NCBI GenBank assembly: GCA_033283335.1
Contig: JAWMQP010000002.1
Coordinates: 1-64,000, forward strand
Direction: 5' to 3'
From: Pseudomaricurvus sp033283335
Lineage (GTDB): Bacteria > Pseudomonadota > Gammaproteobacteria > Pseudomonadales > Cellvibrionaceae
Length of the DNA stretch: 64,000 nt
A program made the position numbers and the translations under genes. Below the pieces are notes generated by a model. That model worked only from the letters and a program-made list of their open reading frames with translations, had not been told where the DNA came from and ran no database searches. Positions 32,042-40,592 of the stretch are shown here, piece by piece; within the stretch, counting starts at the first letter, position 1, and each line of letters starts with the position of its first letter.

Positions 32042-33604
32042 CTACCAGAAACTCAGCACCAACAGCAAGGTGATCGCTGTCAGCCCCAGTGCTGACAGCT
32101 TAATCACCGGTGTTACGTTAGAATCCGCCTGTTTCGATGAGGCTTCCGGATTGAATCGCAACGGTTCGGAAGCCTGATCGGGCGCGGGGGTAACACGCTG
32201 TATCAGCATAATAAACCCAAGCGTTAACAGAAACAGCAGCCCGGCCAGGATGGTGAAATGAATATTCAGCCATCCAAGTTGCTGAAGCACAAAGCAACTT
32301 AATGACACGGCATGTCCCAGTAAGGTACCTGAAAAGGCCGCCTGTGCTCCCACCTTGTGACTGAGAAAACCTATGGCAAATACGGCCACCAAGGGTGGTG
32401 TGACAAGCGCAAAGGTCTGTTGCAAGTAAGCAAAGATGCCCGGGAACTGATCAATCGCCGGTGCCCAGATTGCCGCCACCAGCATTAACACCAGGGTAGT
32501 GATACGACCACCTTTGGCCAGTTGTTGCGCGCTTATGCCGGGGCGGCGGGGTTTAACAAAATCCATCATGACCAGGGTTGAACAAGAGTTGAGGGTCGAG
32601 TCGACACTGGACATGATGGCGGCCATTAAACCGGCTAACATCAATCCTGCCAGTCCCGGCGGAGCGTATTCGGCAATTAATCGTGGGAACACTGTGTCGG
32701 CCCGTTCCAGATCGGTGAATAAATTCACCGCCATCACACCGGGTAATACCATGATAAACAAAGGCAGCAATTTGAGTGTGGCCGCCAGCAGCGCACCCTT
32801 GGCGGCGGCGTTCACATCCCGTGCGCCCAGCAGGCGTTGTGCCACATATTGATTCATGGTCCAGTAGTAGAAGCCGAGTATCGGCAAGCCGATGATCGTA
32901 CCCAGCCAGGGCAACACCTCATCATCCAGCGGACGTATCAGTGACAGCTTTTCGGAATCGATATTGGCCGTCACGGCAGACCAGGAAAAATCAAATTCGG
33001 CAAACACAATCAGGGTCAGGACGATGGACCCCAGCAGCAGAATGACAGTTTGTAACACATCGGTGTAGACCACCGCTTTGAGCCCGCCTGCGGTGGTATA
33101 TAGTCCGGCAAACAGTGCCATGATACTGATTGTCTCAACCAGGCCGATACCGGGAAAAAACAACATCAGCACCAGGGCGCCGGCGTAGAGACTGCCAGCC
33201 GTATCCAGCGCTATGCTGAGGAACAAGGTGCACACAGACAAGTAGTTACGCAGTCGCGCGTCAAAGCGTCGTTCCAGAATTTCCGGCACCGTGGTCAGGC
33301 GTCGGCGGATAAACACCGGTACCACAAAAATTGCAGAAAACAGCAGCACCAGCGCGGCCATCCATTCATAGTTGGCGACTGATATGCCGTGTTCCCAGGC
33401 CGCACCCGGCAGCCCAATCAGGGTGGTGGAAGAGATGTTGGAGGCAAACAGGGACAATCCTATCGCCACAGGTCCCAGGCTGCGACCGGCGAGGAAGAGT
33501 TCATCGGCGTTCGGTGAACGCTTGGTGACGTATAAGCAAACCGTCACAATCACGAGCAAGTAGGCGGCTAGTACCGCTACATCCAGCGAGTGTAGATGAT
33601 CCAT
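32042..33604 (-). CDS. Na+/solute symporter of SLC5/SGLT type
   Basis: A 520-residue inner-membrane protein with about 13-14 helices of the sodium:solute symporter family. Visible marks are LFLAGRSLGPVAIGLSLFAS, NISSTTLIGLPGAAWEHGIS, the FYYWTMNQYVAQRLLGARDV block and LMLAGLMAAIMSSVDSTLNS (SGLT motif). It resembles sugar symporters more than proline or pantothenate ones. It is convergent with the GgpPS gene (6 bases between stops), and the locus context suggests uptake of glucosylglycerol or a sugar. That is inference only. Confidence 0.88.
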   Translation of the reverse strand: MDHLHSLDVAVLAAYLLVIVTVCLYVTKRSPNADELFLAGRSLGPVAIGLSLFASNISSTTLIGLPGAAWEHGISVANYEWMAALVLLFSAIFVVPVFIRRRLTTVPEILERRFDARLRNYLSVCTLFLSIALDTAGSLYAGALVLMLFFPGIGLVETISIMALFAGLYTTAGGLKAVVYTDVLQTVILLLGSIVLTLIVFAEFDFSWSAVTANIDSEKLSLIRPLDDEVLPWLGTIIGLPILGFYYWTMNQYVAQRLLGARDVNAAAKGALLAATLKLLPLFIMVLPGVMAVNLFTDLERADTVFPRLIAEYAPPGLAGLMLAGLMAAIMSSVDSTLNSCSTLVMMDFVKPRRPGISAQQLAKGGRITTLVLMLVAAIWAPAIDQFPGIFAYLQQTFALVTPPLVAVFAIGFLSHKVGAQAAFSGTLLGHAVSLSCFVLQQLGWLNIHFTILAGLLFLLTLGFIMLIQRVTPAPDQASEPLRFNPEASSKQADSNVTPVIKLSALGLTAITLLLVLSFW

Positions 33605-33778
33605 TATTCCCTGTTATGGTTATGCGTGTATACAGTGACCGCTGTTTCATAACAAGCAGGTTTCGTACCAGCCTAAAGAAGTGTTGATCTTCATCAATTG
33701 CACTTGCCGGTCAGGTTACTACACTCATTAAAGTTTATCGGGTTGTTGATTGATGTTGTCGAATCTTGGGAAACCGGC

Positions 33779-34720
33779 ATGGAATTCAAGGACTACTACA
33801 AAATTCTGGGTGTTAGCGAGGACGCAGACGCCAAAGCCATCAAAACCGCTTATCGCAAGCTGGCCCGCAAATACCATCCTGATGTCAGCAGTGAGCACGA
33901 AGCGGAAGAGCGTTTCAAAGAAGTGACCGAAGCCTATGAAGTCCTCAAGGACCCGGACAAGCGGGCCGAGTACGATGAGGTCAAGCGCTACGGTCAGGGC
34001 GGTCAGTTTCGTCCACCGCCAGGATGGGAGGCCAGTGGTGGTTTCAGTGGCGATGGCGGATTCCAGCAGGGTGATTTTTCCGACTTTTTTGAATCCATTT
34101 TTGGTGGCCGTGGCGGTGGTTTTCGTCAGGAGAGTCGGGCCTACCGCAGTCGTGGCCAGGACATCGAAACCCAACTGCCGATTTTTTTGGAAGATACCCT
34201 GTCGGAAGAGCAAAAAACCATCGAATTCGAATTGCCGGACATCGATGAGCGCGGACGGCAAGTGTACAAACGCAAAAGCCTTAAAGTCCGCATTCCCGCG
34301 GGTGTACGCGATGGTGAGCGTATTCGGTTGAAAGGTCAGGGCGCACCGGGGTTTGGCGGTGGTGAAAAAGGCGATCTGTATCTGGTGATCCGCCTGGTCC
34401 CCCATCCCTTGTTTGATGTGGAAGGCCATAACCTCATCATCACGGTACCACTTGCCCCATGGGAAGCGGCACTCGGCACGAAGCTGACACTGCCAACGCT
34501 GGACGGCAGTATTCGCCTGTCCGTGCCTCCCAACAGTCAGGCCGGACAGCGGTTGCGCATCAAGGGTCGGGGTTTACCCACCCGTGCAGGACGTGCTGAT
34601 CTGTTCGCCTTGTTAAAAGTGGTCATGCCCGATCACATGGACGATAACCAGCGCAAACACTGGCAGGAGTTATCGCAATCATCCAGCTTTGATCCTCGCC
34701 AAGAGTGGAGCAAATCATGA
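33779..34720 (+). CDS. cbpA: CbpA, DnaJ-like co-chaperone
   Basis: A 313-residue J-domain protein that stimulates DnaK and binds DNA in enterobacteria. MEFKDYYKILGV opens the J domain (HPD near residue 38 as YHPDVS). A Gly/Phe-rich linker (about 70-125) and two beta-sandwich peptide-binding domains (about 130-300) follow, with no zinc-finger repeats, which separates it from DnaJ. The start was moved to 33779 where the J domain begins, because the 27 upstream residues are not family-like. The stop overlaps cbpM by 4 bases. Confidence 0.94.
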   Translation: MEFKDYYKILGVSEDADAKAIKTAYRKLARKYHPDVSSEHEAEERFKEVTEAYEVLKDPDKRAEYDEVKRYGQGGQFRPPPGWEASGGFSGDGGFQQGDFSDFFESIFGGRGGGFRQESRAYRSRGQDIETQLPIFLEDTLSEEQKTIEFELPDIDERGRQVYKRKSLKVRIPAGVRDGERIRLKGQGAPGFGGGEKGDLYLVIRLVPHPLFDVEGHNLIITVPLAPWEAALGTKLTLPTLDGSIRLSVPPNSQAGQRLRIKGRGLPTRAGRADLFALLKVVMPDHMDDNQRKHWQELSQSSSFDPRQEWSKS

Positions 34721-35022
34721 CTGTGGGAGAACGAACCGTGACCTTCAGCTTTGAGCAGGTTTGTCTGGTAGTGGAACTACCACAACCGGAACTCGAACAC
34801 ATTGTCGAGCTGGGGATTGTGGAACCCGGCGGAAACACGCCTGAGAGTTGGGAATTTGATGCAGACATGCTGGCCATGATTCGACGTGCCAGCCGCTTGC
34901 ATCAACAGCTGGAAGTGGACTGGCCGGGCATAGCCCTGGCGATGCAGCTGCTGGACCAGGTAGAGCAGTTGCAGTTGGAAAACCGCCAATTGCGCCAGCG
35001 CTTAGATCGGTTCTTGCTCTAA
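34717..35022 (+). CDS. cbpM: CbpM, modulator of CbpA
   Basis: A 101-residue helical protein of the CbpM/MerR_2-like family, which binds the CbpA J domain and blocks its co-chaperone action. The sequence SFEQVCLVVELPQPELEHIV ELGIVEPGG and the C-terminal leucine-rich coiled helix (VEQLQLENRQLRQRLDRFLL) are characteristic. The ATG at 34717 overlaps the cbpA stop (ATGA), the usual coupled arrangement, and an in-frame ATG 4 codons upstream is not needed. Confidence 0.92.
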   Translation: MTVGERTVTFSFEQVCLVVELPQPELEHIVELGIVEPGGNTPESWEFDADMLAMIRRASRLHQQLEVDWPGIALAMQLLDQVEQLQLENRQLRQRLDRFLL

Positions 35023-35117
35023 TTAAAGTATGACCTGATGTGATCGATATATTCCCATCGGGAAATCACTCTGTGCGCAGACAGTTATCCGGCTGGCAAA
35101 CGCTTTACTGACATCTT

Positions 35118-35151
35118 GCTGGCATGTTATTTGAGCTGACATGTTATTTGA
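35118..35151. repeat. Tandem 17-bp repeat before the LysR gene
   Basis: GCTGRCATGTTATTTGA occurs twice head to tail with one mismatch, 31 bases before the LysR start. It could be a recent duplication in the promoter or a paired binding site. No similar copy was noted elsewhere. Confidence 0.7.
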
Positions 35152-35181
35152 AGAGACGTCGCGTTTTCGAGGATCGCCAGC

Positions 35182-36078
35182 ATGCTGAATTTGGGGGACT
35201 TGGCCACCATGGTCGTGGTGGTCAATGAAGGTACCTTGCAGCTGGCGGCTGAAAAACTGCATAAAACCCAACCTGCCATCAGTCAGGCGATCAAGCGCCT
35301 GGAAGAGACCATTGATCTCAAACTGTTTGATCGCAGCGGTCACCGCTTTGTGTTGACGGAGTCGGGTCGGGCGTTTTATGAACGCGCGACGGAACTCTTG
35401 AATCAGTCAACCCAACTGCAACACTATGCCAGCCTGCTGGCCGCCGGACAGGAAAAGTCCTACCGCATCTGTGTGCACGCCATTATTCCCGAATCCTACT
35501 ATGAACCTCCGGTCAGTCAGGCGGCTGGTCAGTATCCGATGACCAACCTCTACACTCTGTGCGGCTCTTTCAATATGCCGCTCAGTCAACTGGACGCAGG
35601 CCGGGTCGATCTGGCGATTGTCTGTGGCCACGACGCTTCACCCATTCTGCAGCAATACCAGCGTTTAAGGCTGGGTGAACTGGTGACGGTTAATGTGATG
35701 CGGACGTCGCTGCTGCGGGAGTTAAAGGAAGGTGCTGATTCAATACCTGGCTTTGGTGGTATTCGTCGACTGGTTGTTGATACGCCAGCTGAGTTAGATC
35801 CTTTTGATTTCCGCCGTGCCCAGCAGGGGCCCTATTGGTCCATCAGCGATATGGCGACGCAGTTGCGCCTGATCCGTGCCGGACAAGGTTGGGGCCAAGT
35901 GCCGCTCAGCTGTGTACAACAGGAACTGCAGCAGGGCACTTTGCACATGGTGCCGCAGGCGCCGTTTGATCAGATCATGACCCTGAGTGTATGGGCACTG
36001 CGTAAAGCCGATCGACCGGTAGGGTTGATGGGTGAGTGCCTCTGGCAGCAATTGAAAATTACTGCAGCCAACACATAA
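35182..36078 (+). CDS. LysR-family transcriptional regulator
   Basis: A 298-residue regulator with an N-terminal winged helix-turn-helix (MLNLGDLATMVVVVNEGTLQ, AAEKLHKTQPAISQAIKRLEE; residues 1-62) and an effector domain of the PBP2 type (about 90-295). The effector is unknown. It is on the same strand as and directly upstream of the damaged SDR/VOC/SDR cluster, and an inverted repeat TAACTACA-N54-TGTAGTTA in the intervening gap could be its binding region. The C-terminal half has unusual spacing but no obvious damage. Confidence 0.9.
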   Translation: MLNLGDLATMVVVVNEGTLQLAAEKLHKTQPAISQAIKRLEETIDLKLFDRSGHRFVLTESGRAFYERATELLNQSTQLQHYASLLAAGQEKSYRICVHAIIPESYYEPPVSQAAGQYPMTNLYTLCGSFNMPLSQLDAGRVDLAIVCGHDASPILQQYQRLRLGELVTVNVMRTSLLRELKEGADSIPGFGGIRRLVVDTPAELDPFDFRRAQQGPYWSISDMATQLRLIRAGQGWGQVPLSCVQQELQQGTLHMVPQAPFDQIMTLSVWALRKADRPVGLMGECLWQQLKITAANT

Positions 36079-36103
36079 ATATTCCTTAACAGGTGTATAA
36101 ATT

Positions 36104-36173
36104 TAACTACATATCCACTTTGCTAACATCCCCTTAAACTCATGATCGAGACTGTAATAAAAAAGTGTAGTTA
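36104..36173. promoter_or_regulatory. Long-spaced inverted repeat in SDR promoter region
   Basis: Arms TAACTACA (36104-36111) and TGTAGTTA (36166-36173) are perfect reverse complements separated by 54 bases, and the second arm lies 18 bases before the SDR start. The layout could fit a two-site operator with DNA looping, or be chance. Confidence 0.35.
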
Positions 36174-36191
36174 ATAGAGTAGGCAAAGCGG

Positions 36192-37044
36192 ATGACAACA
36201 ATAAAAACTAAGCGGTTACTGATCACTGGCGCCAGTGGGGGCATGGGTAAAATTTGTGCCCGACTGGCGGCTCGTCAGGGCTATGACCTGATCCTGGCCG
36301 ACCTGGTGGTCGACGGGATGCGGGAAATCGTCCGGGAGTTGGATGGCATGGGAGCGGACGTCAGTGTGCATGCTTTTGACCTGACGGACCGGCGCTCCGT
36401 TAACAAGCTGGTTGACGTCAGTAACGGGCCGGGAAAGCTGGACGCTGTGATCCATACGGTGGGGGTTTCACCCAATATGACCGATTGGCAGCGAATCATC
36501 GATATCGATCTGCTGGCCACGGCAAAATTCCTGGAAACCGTGCGACCAGCCTTGAAGCCAGGTTCGGCGGTGGTGTGTATTTCGTCCTCCAGCGGTTACA
36601 TGTGCCCGACCCATGTCGAGATTGAATCCCTGTTGGCCGATCCCCTCAGCGATGAGGTTATGGAATGTCTGCAACGACTGCCTGACAATCCATTACAGAA
36701 CACCGGCTATGCCTATGCTTACGCAAAAAAAAGCGCTGCGTGGTTATGTCTCTGAGCGGGCGTTTGCCTGGGGCCGTGAAGGCAAGCGTCTGGTGTCTAT
36801 TTCCCCCGGCATGATCAACACGGAAGCCGGCCAGATGGAGTATGCAGCCAGCAAAACCTTCGAAAAAATGTTGGCCCAGTTGCCCTTACAGCGTTTGGGT
36901 GAGCCTGAAGACATAGCCAATACAGCGTTGTTTTTAATTTCAGAGCAGGCGGCCTATATCACCGGTTGTGACCTGCTGGTGGACGGTGGTTTGATTGCGG
37001 CCATGAACCAGGCTCGTCGTGCGGCCAGCGAGGGCAACCTATGA
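36192..37044 (+). pseudogene. SDR dehydrogenase frameshifted at an A8 run
   Basis: An SDR-family gene split into two frames. The first part (187 residues) has LITGASGGMGKICARLAARQ and ADLVVDGMREIVRE, and ends wrongly after AYAKKSAAWLCL. The second frame continues KKALRGYVSERAFAWGREGK through SISPGMINTEAGQ and ITGCDLLVDGGL to its stop. The shift lies at GC-A8-GCGCTG near 36724-36732. With seven A residues the frame would read YAYAKKALRGYV, restoring the YxxxK catalytic motif. It is either a true inactivation, an error in a homopolymer, or transcriptional slippage. It is distantly related to the SDR at 21304. Confidence 0.85.
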
Positions 37045-37502
37045 TTACCGGTCAACATTACCAAAACGCTTACATCACCCGTAACATCGATAAGGCGATT
37101 GAACACTTCCGTGGCTCTGTCGACTCGGACAAGATCGCCGTTTATGAAATCCCGGTTGAACTGACCACACCCAGAGGGCGCGGCATCGCGGTCTCGAAAC
37201 TGGCCTTTATCTGGGTCAATAACCTGCAATACGAACTGATTGAGCCAGTGTCGGGGATGGTGGATATCTACACCGAGCAGTTGCCTGATGATGACAGCCT
37301 CAAACTTCACCATACCTGTATGCGCGTTGCCGACTGGGACCAATTCCGCAGCTGGGTTCTCGAGCAGGACTACCCGGTGGTTCTCGAAGGCGGCAGTGAA
37401 CATCTGAAGTTTCTGTATCTTGACGCGCGACCACACTTGGGTCATTACCTGGAATACGTATGGATGACAGATGAGCGCTGGAAACAGATGGGCGGAGCCT
37501 GA
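37041..37502 (+). CDS. VOC-like (glyoxalase-fold) protein
   Basis: A 153-residue protein with a vicinal-oxygen-chelate pattern: QNAYITRNIDKAIEHFR as first strand-helix, FIWVNNLQYELIEPVSGMVD and the second half HHTCMRVADWDQFRSWVLEQ followed by YLDARPHLGHYLEYVWMTDE. Two histidines (HH near 94) and a late glutamate could form the metal site. The enzyme reaction is unknown. Its ATG overlaps the end of the SDR gene (ATGA), so the two were coupled before the frameshift. The fold is assigned by pattern only. Confidence 0.7.
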   Translation: MITGQHYQNAYITRNIDKAIEHFRGSVDSDKIAVYEIPVELTTPRGRGIAVSKLAFIWVNNLQYELIEPVSGMVDIYTEQLPDDDSLKLHHTCMRVADWDQFRSWVLEQDYPVVLEGGSEHLKFLYLDARPHLGHYLEYVWMTDERWKQMGGA

Positions 37503-37555
37503 CAAGGACTCAAGAATAAATCGGGCTCAAGAAAAATTCGAGAGAGAGAATTGAG

Positions 37556-38080
37556 ATGGGAGAATTATCTGGCAAGGTGGCGATAGTCACGGGGGCCAGC
37601 CGCGGTATCGGTAAAGGCATTGCCTTAGCGTTGGGAGAGGCAGGTGCAACTGTCTATGTAACCGGCCGTACCGTCAGTGCGGGAGAGCATCCTCTGCCGG
37701 GCACCGTGGGTGAAACCGCCCGCGAAGTCAGTAATCGCGGCGGCAGGGGGATTGCGGTGCAGGTTGATCATGGCGATGACACTCAGGTGGCAGCCTTGTT
37801 TGACCAGGTAAAGCGCGAACAGGGACGCCTGGATATCCTGGTCAACAACGCTTTTGCGCTGCCCGATGATCTAACCGAAGCCAAAGGCTTTTGGGAAAAA
37901 CCACTGTCCAACTGGGAGATGATCGACGTCGGGGTGCGCTCCAATTTTGTGGCCGCCTGGCACGCCGCCCAAATCATGGTGCCGCAAAACAGCGGTCTGA
38001 TTGTCGCCATTTCCGGTTATACCGGCGTTGCCTATACCTATGGCGTCACTGTCTCTCTGGCAAGGCTTGACCCTGACTGA
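37556..38080 (+). pseudogene. SDR gene missing its C-terminal half
   Basis: The first 165 or so residues of an SDR (GELSGKVAIVTGASRGIGKG at the start, LDILVNNAFALPDD in the middle, LIVAISGYTGVAYTYGVT near the end), followed by nine unrelated residues and a stop at 38080. Family proteins are about 280-300 residues and continue with the YxxxK helix, which is absent here although a YxYG segment remains. The front part is clean in sequence, so the loss seems recent. The break is shared with the fragment that follows. Confidence 0.82.
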
Positions 38081-38081
38081 G

Positions 38082-38420
38082 CGTGCTGAGCGCAACCTGG
38101 CAACGGTCCCTGGTCTGAAACAGGGGGCGGCGACGCAATTGAAAGATGGCTGTTCTCCGGAATTTCCCGGCCGTAACCGCGATGACAGTAACTGGGTTGC
38201 CGGAGGTCGTTACCTCGATCAATTAGAACGGCGTAAAGGTAAGTGGAAAATTGCCTTTCGCAGCAATGTGATTGAGTGGTCCGGTATGTTGCCCACGGCA
38301 CCCATTCCATTCGCCGAGGTAGAAGACTTGCATCTGAACGGTTGTTCTTCCCGCAGTAAAAGTGATCCTTCTTATTGGCGTCCTCTAACGAATAAGCGAG
38401 CGATACGGACGCCGCAGTAA
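38082..38420 (+). pseudogene. SnoaL/NTF2-like C-terminal fragment at a deletion junction
   Basis: In another frame just after the SDR break, residues such as SNWVAGGRYLDQLERRKGKW, KIAFRSNVIEWSGMLPTAPI, then SDPSYWRPLTN form the C-terminal half of a SnoaL-like (NTF2-fold) protein. No start or N-terminal part is present. The simplest reading is that one deletion removed the back of the SDR gene and the front of this gene, joining them near 38040-38090. It is noncoding unless translated by chance. Confidence 0.75.
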
Positions 38421-38574
38421 TCACCCTGTCATCGCCTAATTAACAGCTGAGACCTGCCTGCCTGGGAGGTGTTCTGTGGCCCAATTGACTAGGGAAAATG
38501 ACGATACTGTTAGTCCATTATCTGGCATAAGCCCGTGCTACACTTAGAATTTGTTCCCTTGGATTGCTGCGTCT

Positions 38575-39930
38575 ATGGAATTGTGGCGAAGCTTCAGGCT
38601 GGTTTTGCCGTTGAACGTCATGGTTTTTTGCATGCTTTGTACCCCTGCATTGGCCGAGACTGCCGAGCAGGAGTCAGAGGAAGCCAGCCAACTGGAGCCT
38701 GTCGAGTTGTCGGCAGAGTATATTGAGACAACTGTCGAAACTGCCCCACCGGAAGTGAACCAGGAGCGATTGCGCGAAGGTCTTCTGAATACGGCTTTTA
38801 AGCCCATACGCTCTCTGTTGGTCGATAAAGAAATGCCCCTGGTTGGCATTCGTTGGGGGGCGGATATTCAGGCAGACACACCTTTAAACAGTGAGCCTGA
38901 TGATGCTACAGCGAAACTGAGATTGGCCCGTCTGGTATTTTATCGTTCATTTGGCACTGAATGGTCGGTCAAGGCTCAAGGCAGCTGGGACAGCGAAGGC
39001 CATTTTGAAATAGGCGACGCCTATTTTGTTTACACGGGCTGGAAAACGATGCAGGCGACACTGGGTTTTAGAAAACCCGCCTACAGTCTGGAAAATATGA
39101 CCAGTCGCTTGGCACTGACCTTTATGGAACGCGCCCTACCCGTGGCGGCATTGTCGGATCGGCGCAGTGCCGGTATCAGCTTTCTTAAACGCACCACCGA
39201 CAGTATCTGGCAGGGCGGTGTTTACCTGTTGAGCCCGGATGATGAAGGGCAACGGGAGAATGGCCAGGCGATTGTGCTGCGCTATATGCACGCGCCGCTG
39301 GATATGCCATCGGAGACAAGAAGCGGACGTTTTAACTGGCGCAGAGTATGGTCCGGCATATCGATTTCTTATCGGGGTAATGCCAGTGAAGACACCACCC
39401 GCTTTCGGTCCTTACCGGAAGTGGGTACAGGTGATGATTATTTTGTGGATACCGGCAACATCTCCGGTGCTGAAGACATCCTGCGTGTAGGCTTGGAAGC
39501 GAACCGGGTGTCCGGTCCGTTTTCCTGGCAGGCGGAACTTCTGGCATCAAGAGTACGCCGGCAAGACGCCGAAGATGTGTTCTTTCATGGGGGTTATTTC
39601 TTTGCCAGTTGGTTTTTGACTGGGGAGACGCGCAATTACAACTCGGCCGATGGCAAATTTACCCCGGTGATTCCCGTTGAACCTGTGGGACACGACGGCT
39701 GGGGAGCTTGGGAGCTGGCCCTGCGAGCCAGCGCGGTCAATTTGAATGATCACGACGTTTATGGTGGACGCCAGCGCAATGTCTCCCTGGGCCTGAATTG
39801 GTATCTCAATCAACAGTTTCGGGTCCAGGCCAATATCGTCAAAGTGCTGGGTGTGGATCGTCCCGGCAGTGAGTTTGATGGTGAAAACCCCTGGATGGGG
39901 GCCTTGCGGGTGCAGTGGTCCTTACGTTAA
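38575..39930 (+). CDS. OprO/OprP-family outer-membrane porin
   Basis: A 451-residue outer-membrane protein. MELWRSFRLVLPLNVMVFCM and CTPALAETAEQE form a signal peptide with AxA cleavage. The mature part is a beta barrel ending in phenylalanine-like aromatic strand SLR after W (GALRVQWSLR, in place of the usual final F). Segments such as VSGPFSWQAELLASRVRR, LSLG-type NVSLGLNWYLNQQFRVQANI fit phosphate-selective porins O and P. The substrate need not be phosphate. An earlier TTG start at 38551 is ignored because the ATG starts the signal peptide cleanly. It is convergent with the SCO gene. Confidence 0.87.
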   Translation: MELWRSFRLVLPLNVMVFCMLCTPALAETAEQESEEASQLEPVELSAEYIETTVETAPPEVNQERLREGLLNTAFKPIRSLLVDKEMPLVGIRWGADIQADTPLNSEPDDATAKLRLARLVFYRSFGTEWSVKAQGSWDSEGHFEIGDAYFVYTGWKTMQATLGFRKPAYSLENMTSRLALTFMERALPVAALSDRRSAGISFLKRTTDSIWQGGVYLLSPDDEGQRENGQAIVLRYMHAPLDMPSETRSGRFNWRRVWSGISISYRGNASEDTTRFRSLPEVGTGDDYFVDTGNISGAEDILRVGLEANRVSGPFSWQAELLASRVRRQDAEDVFFHGGYFFASWFLTGETRNYNSADGKFTPVIPVEPVGHDGWGAWELALRASAVNLNDHDVYGGRQRNVSLGLNWYLNQQFRVQANIVKVLGVDRPGSEFDGENPWMGALRVQWSLR

Positions 39931-39944
39931 ATCCCTGCTTGGCG

Positions 39945-40592
39945 TTAATTGGCCAGGGTTTTGATATCGTTAAGCACAGTATCGACGTGCAGAAACCCGG
40001 CGTTGTAGATATTGCGGATGCGCTTCTGTTGATCGATTAAATAAACCCGCAAAATATGCGACATGCTGCCGGAATAGCTACCGTCGTCTTTGTAAACTTT
40101 TTGCCGCCATTGATCATAACCGCTCAGAATTGGTGTCAGTTCGGTTTCTGAATCGGTGGTGACAAAGCGCCAGTCAGAATTCGCACGGCGAAAGTGATGA
40201 GCGTAGGCTTGCATCACCTCTGGGGTGTCGTACTGGGGATCAAAGCTGAGACTGATCAAGCGCACCTTTTTGCCCAGTGTCGGTTCTTGCAATAGCCGTT
40301 CTTGTACTTGTTTCATGACATAGCTGGCCAGCGGGCAACCGTTCATATCGGGACACTGAGTGTAAATAAAACCCATCAAGACAATTCGATCATCAAACAG
40401 CTCATGCAATCGATGCGCCTTACCCTGATCGTCGCGCACCTGGCCATCCGCTGCTTTGCCCAGGGAAGGCAGGACGTAGCTGCCAACTGCCGGAGGTTGA
40501 TAATCCAGAGTGCCATAACCCGGTGCCAACACATTTGCCGTGCTCCAGACGGAAAATAACAACAGGCAAACCGTGTGCAGGAATCGTTTCAT
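39945..40592 (-). CDS. SCO1/SenC-family copper chaperone, partner of mtoX
   Basis: A 215-residue exported thioredoxin-fold protein with a signal peptide (MKRFLHTVCLLLFSVWSTANV). Copper-binding candidates are C80 and C86 in YTQCPDMNGCPLAS and a histidine in SMSHILRVYLID. The spacing is C-x5-C rather than the classical CxxxC of SCO1. The N-terminal YQPPAVGSYVLPSLGKAADG is also typical of the SCO proteins found with methanethiol oxidase. It overlaps mtoX by 4 bases. A role in loading copper into MtoX is inferred from the established mto operon. Confidence 0.87.
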   Translation of the reverse strand: MKRFLHTVCLLLFSVWSTANVLAPGYGTLDYQPPAVGSYVLPSLGKAADGQVRDDQGKAHRLHELFDDRIVLMGFIYTQCPDMNGCPLASYVMKQVQERLLQEPTLGKKVRLISLSFDPQYDTPEVMQAYAHHFRRANSDWRFVTTDSETELTPILSGYDQWRQKVYKDDGSYSGSMSHILRVYLIDQQKRIRNIYNAGFLHVDTVLNDIKTLAN

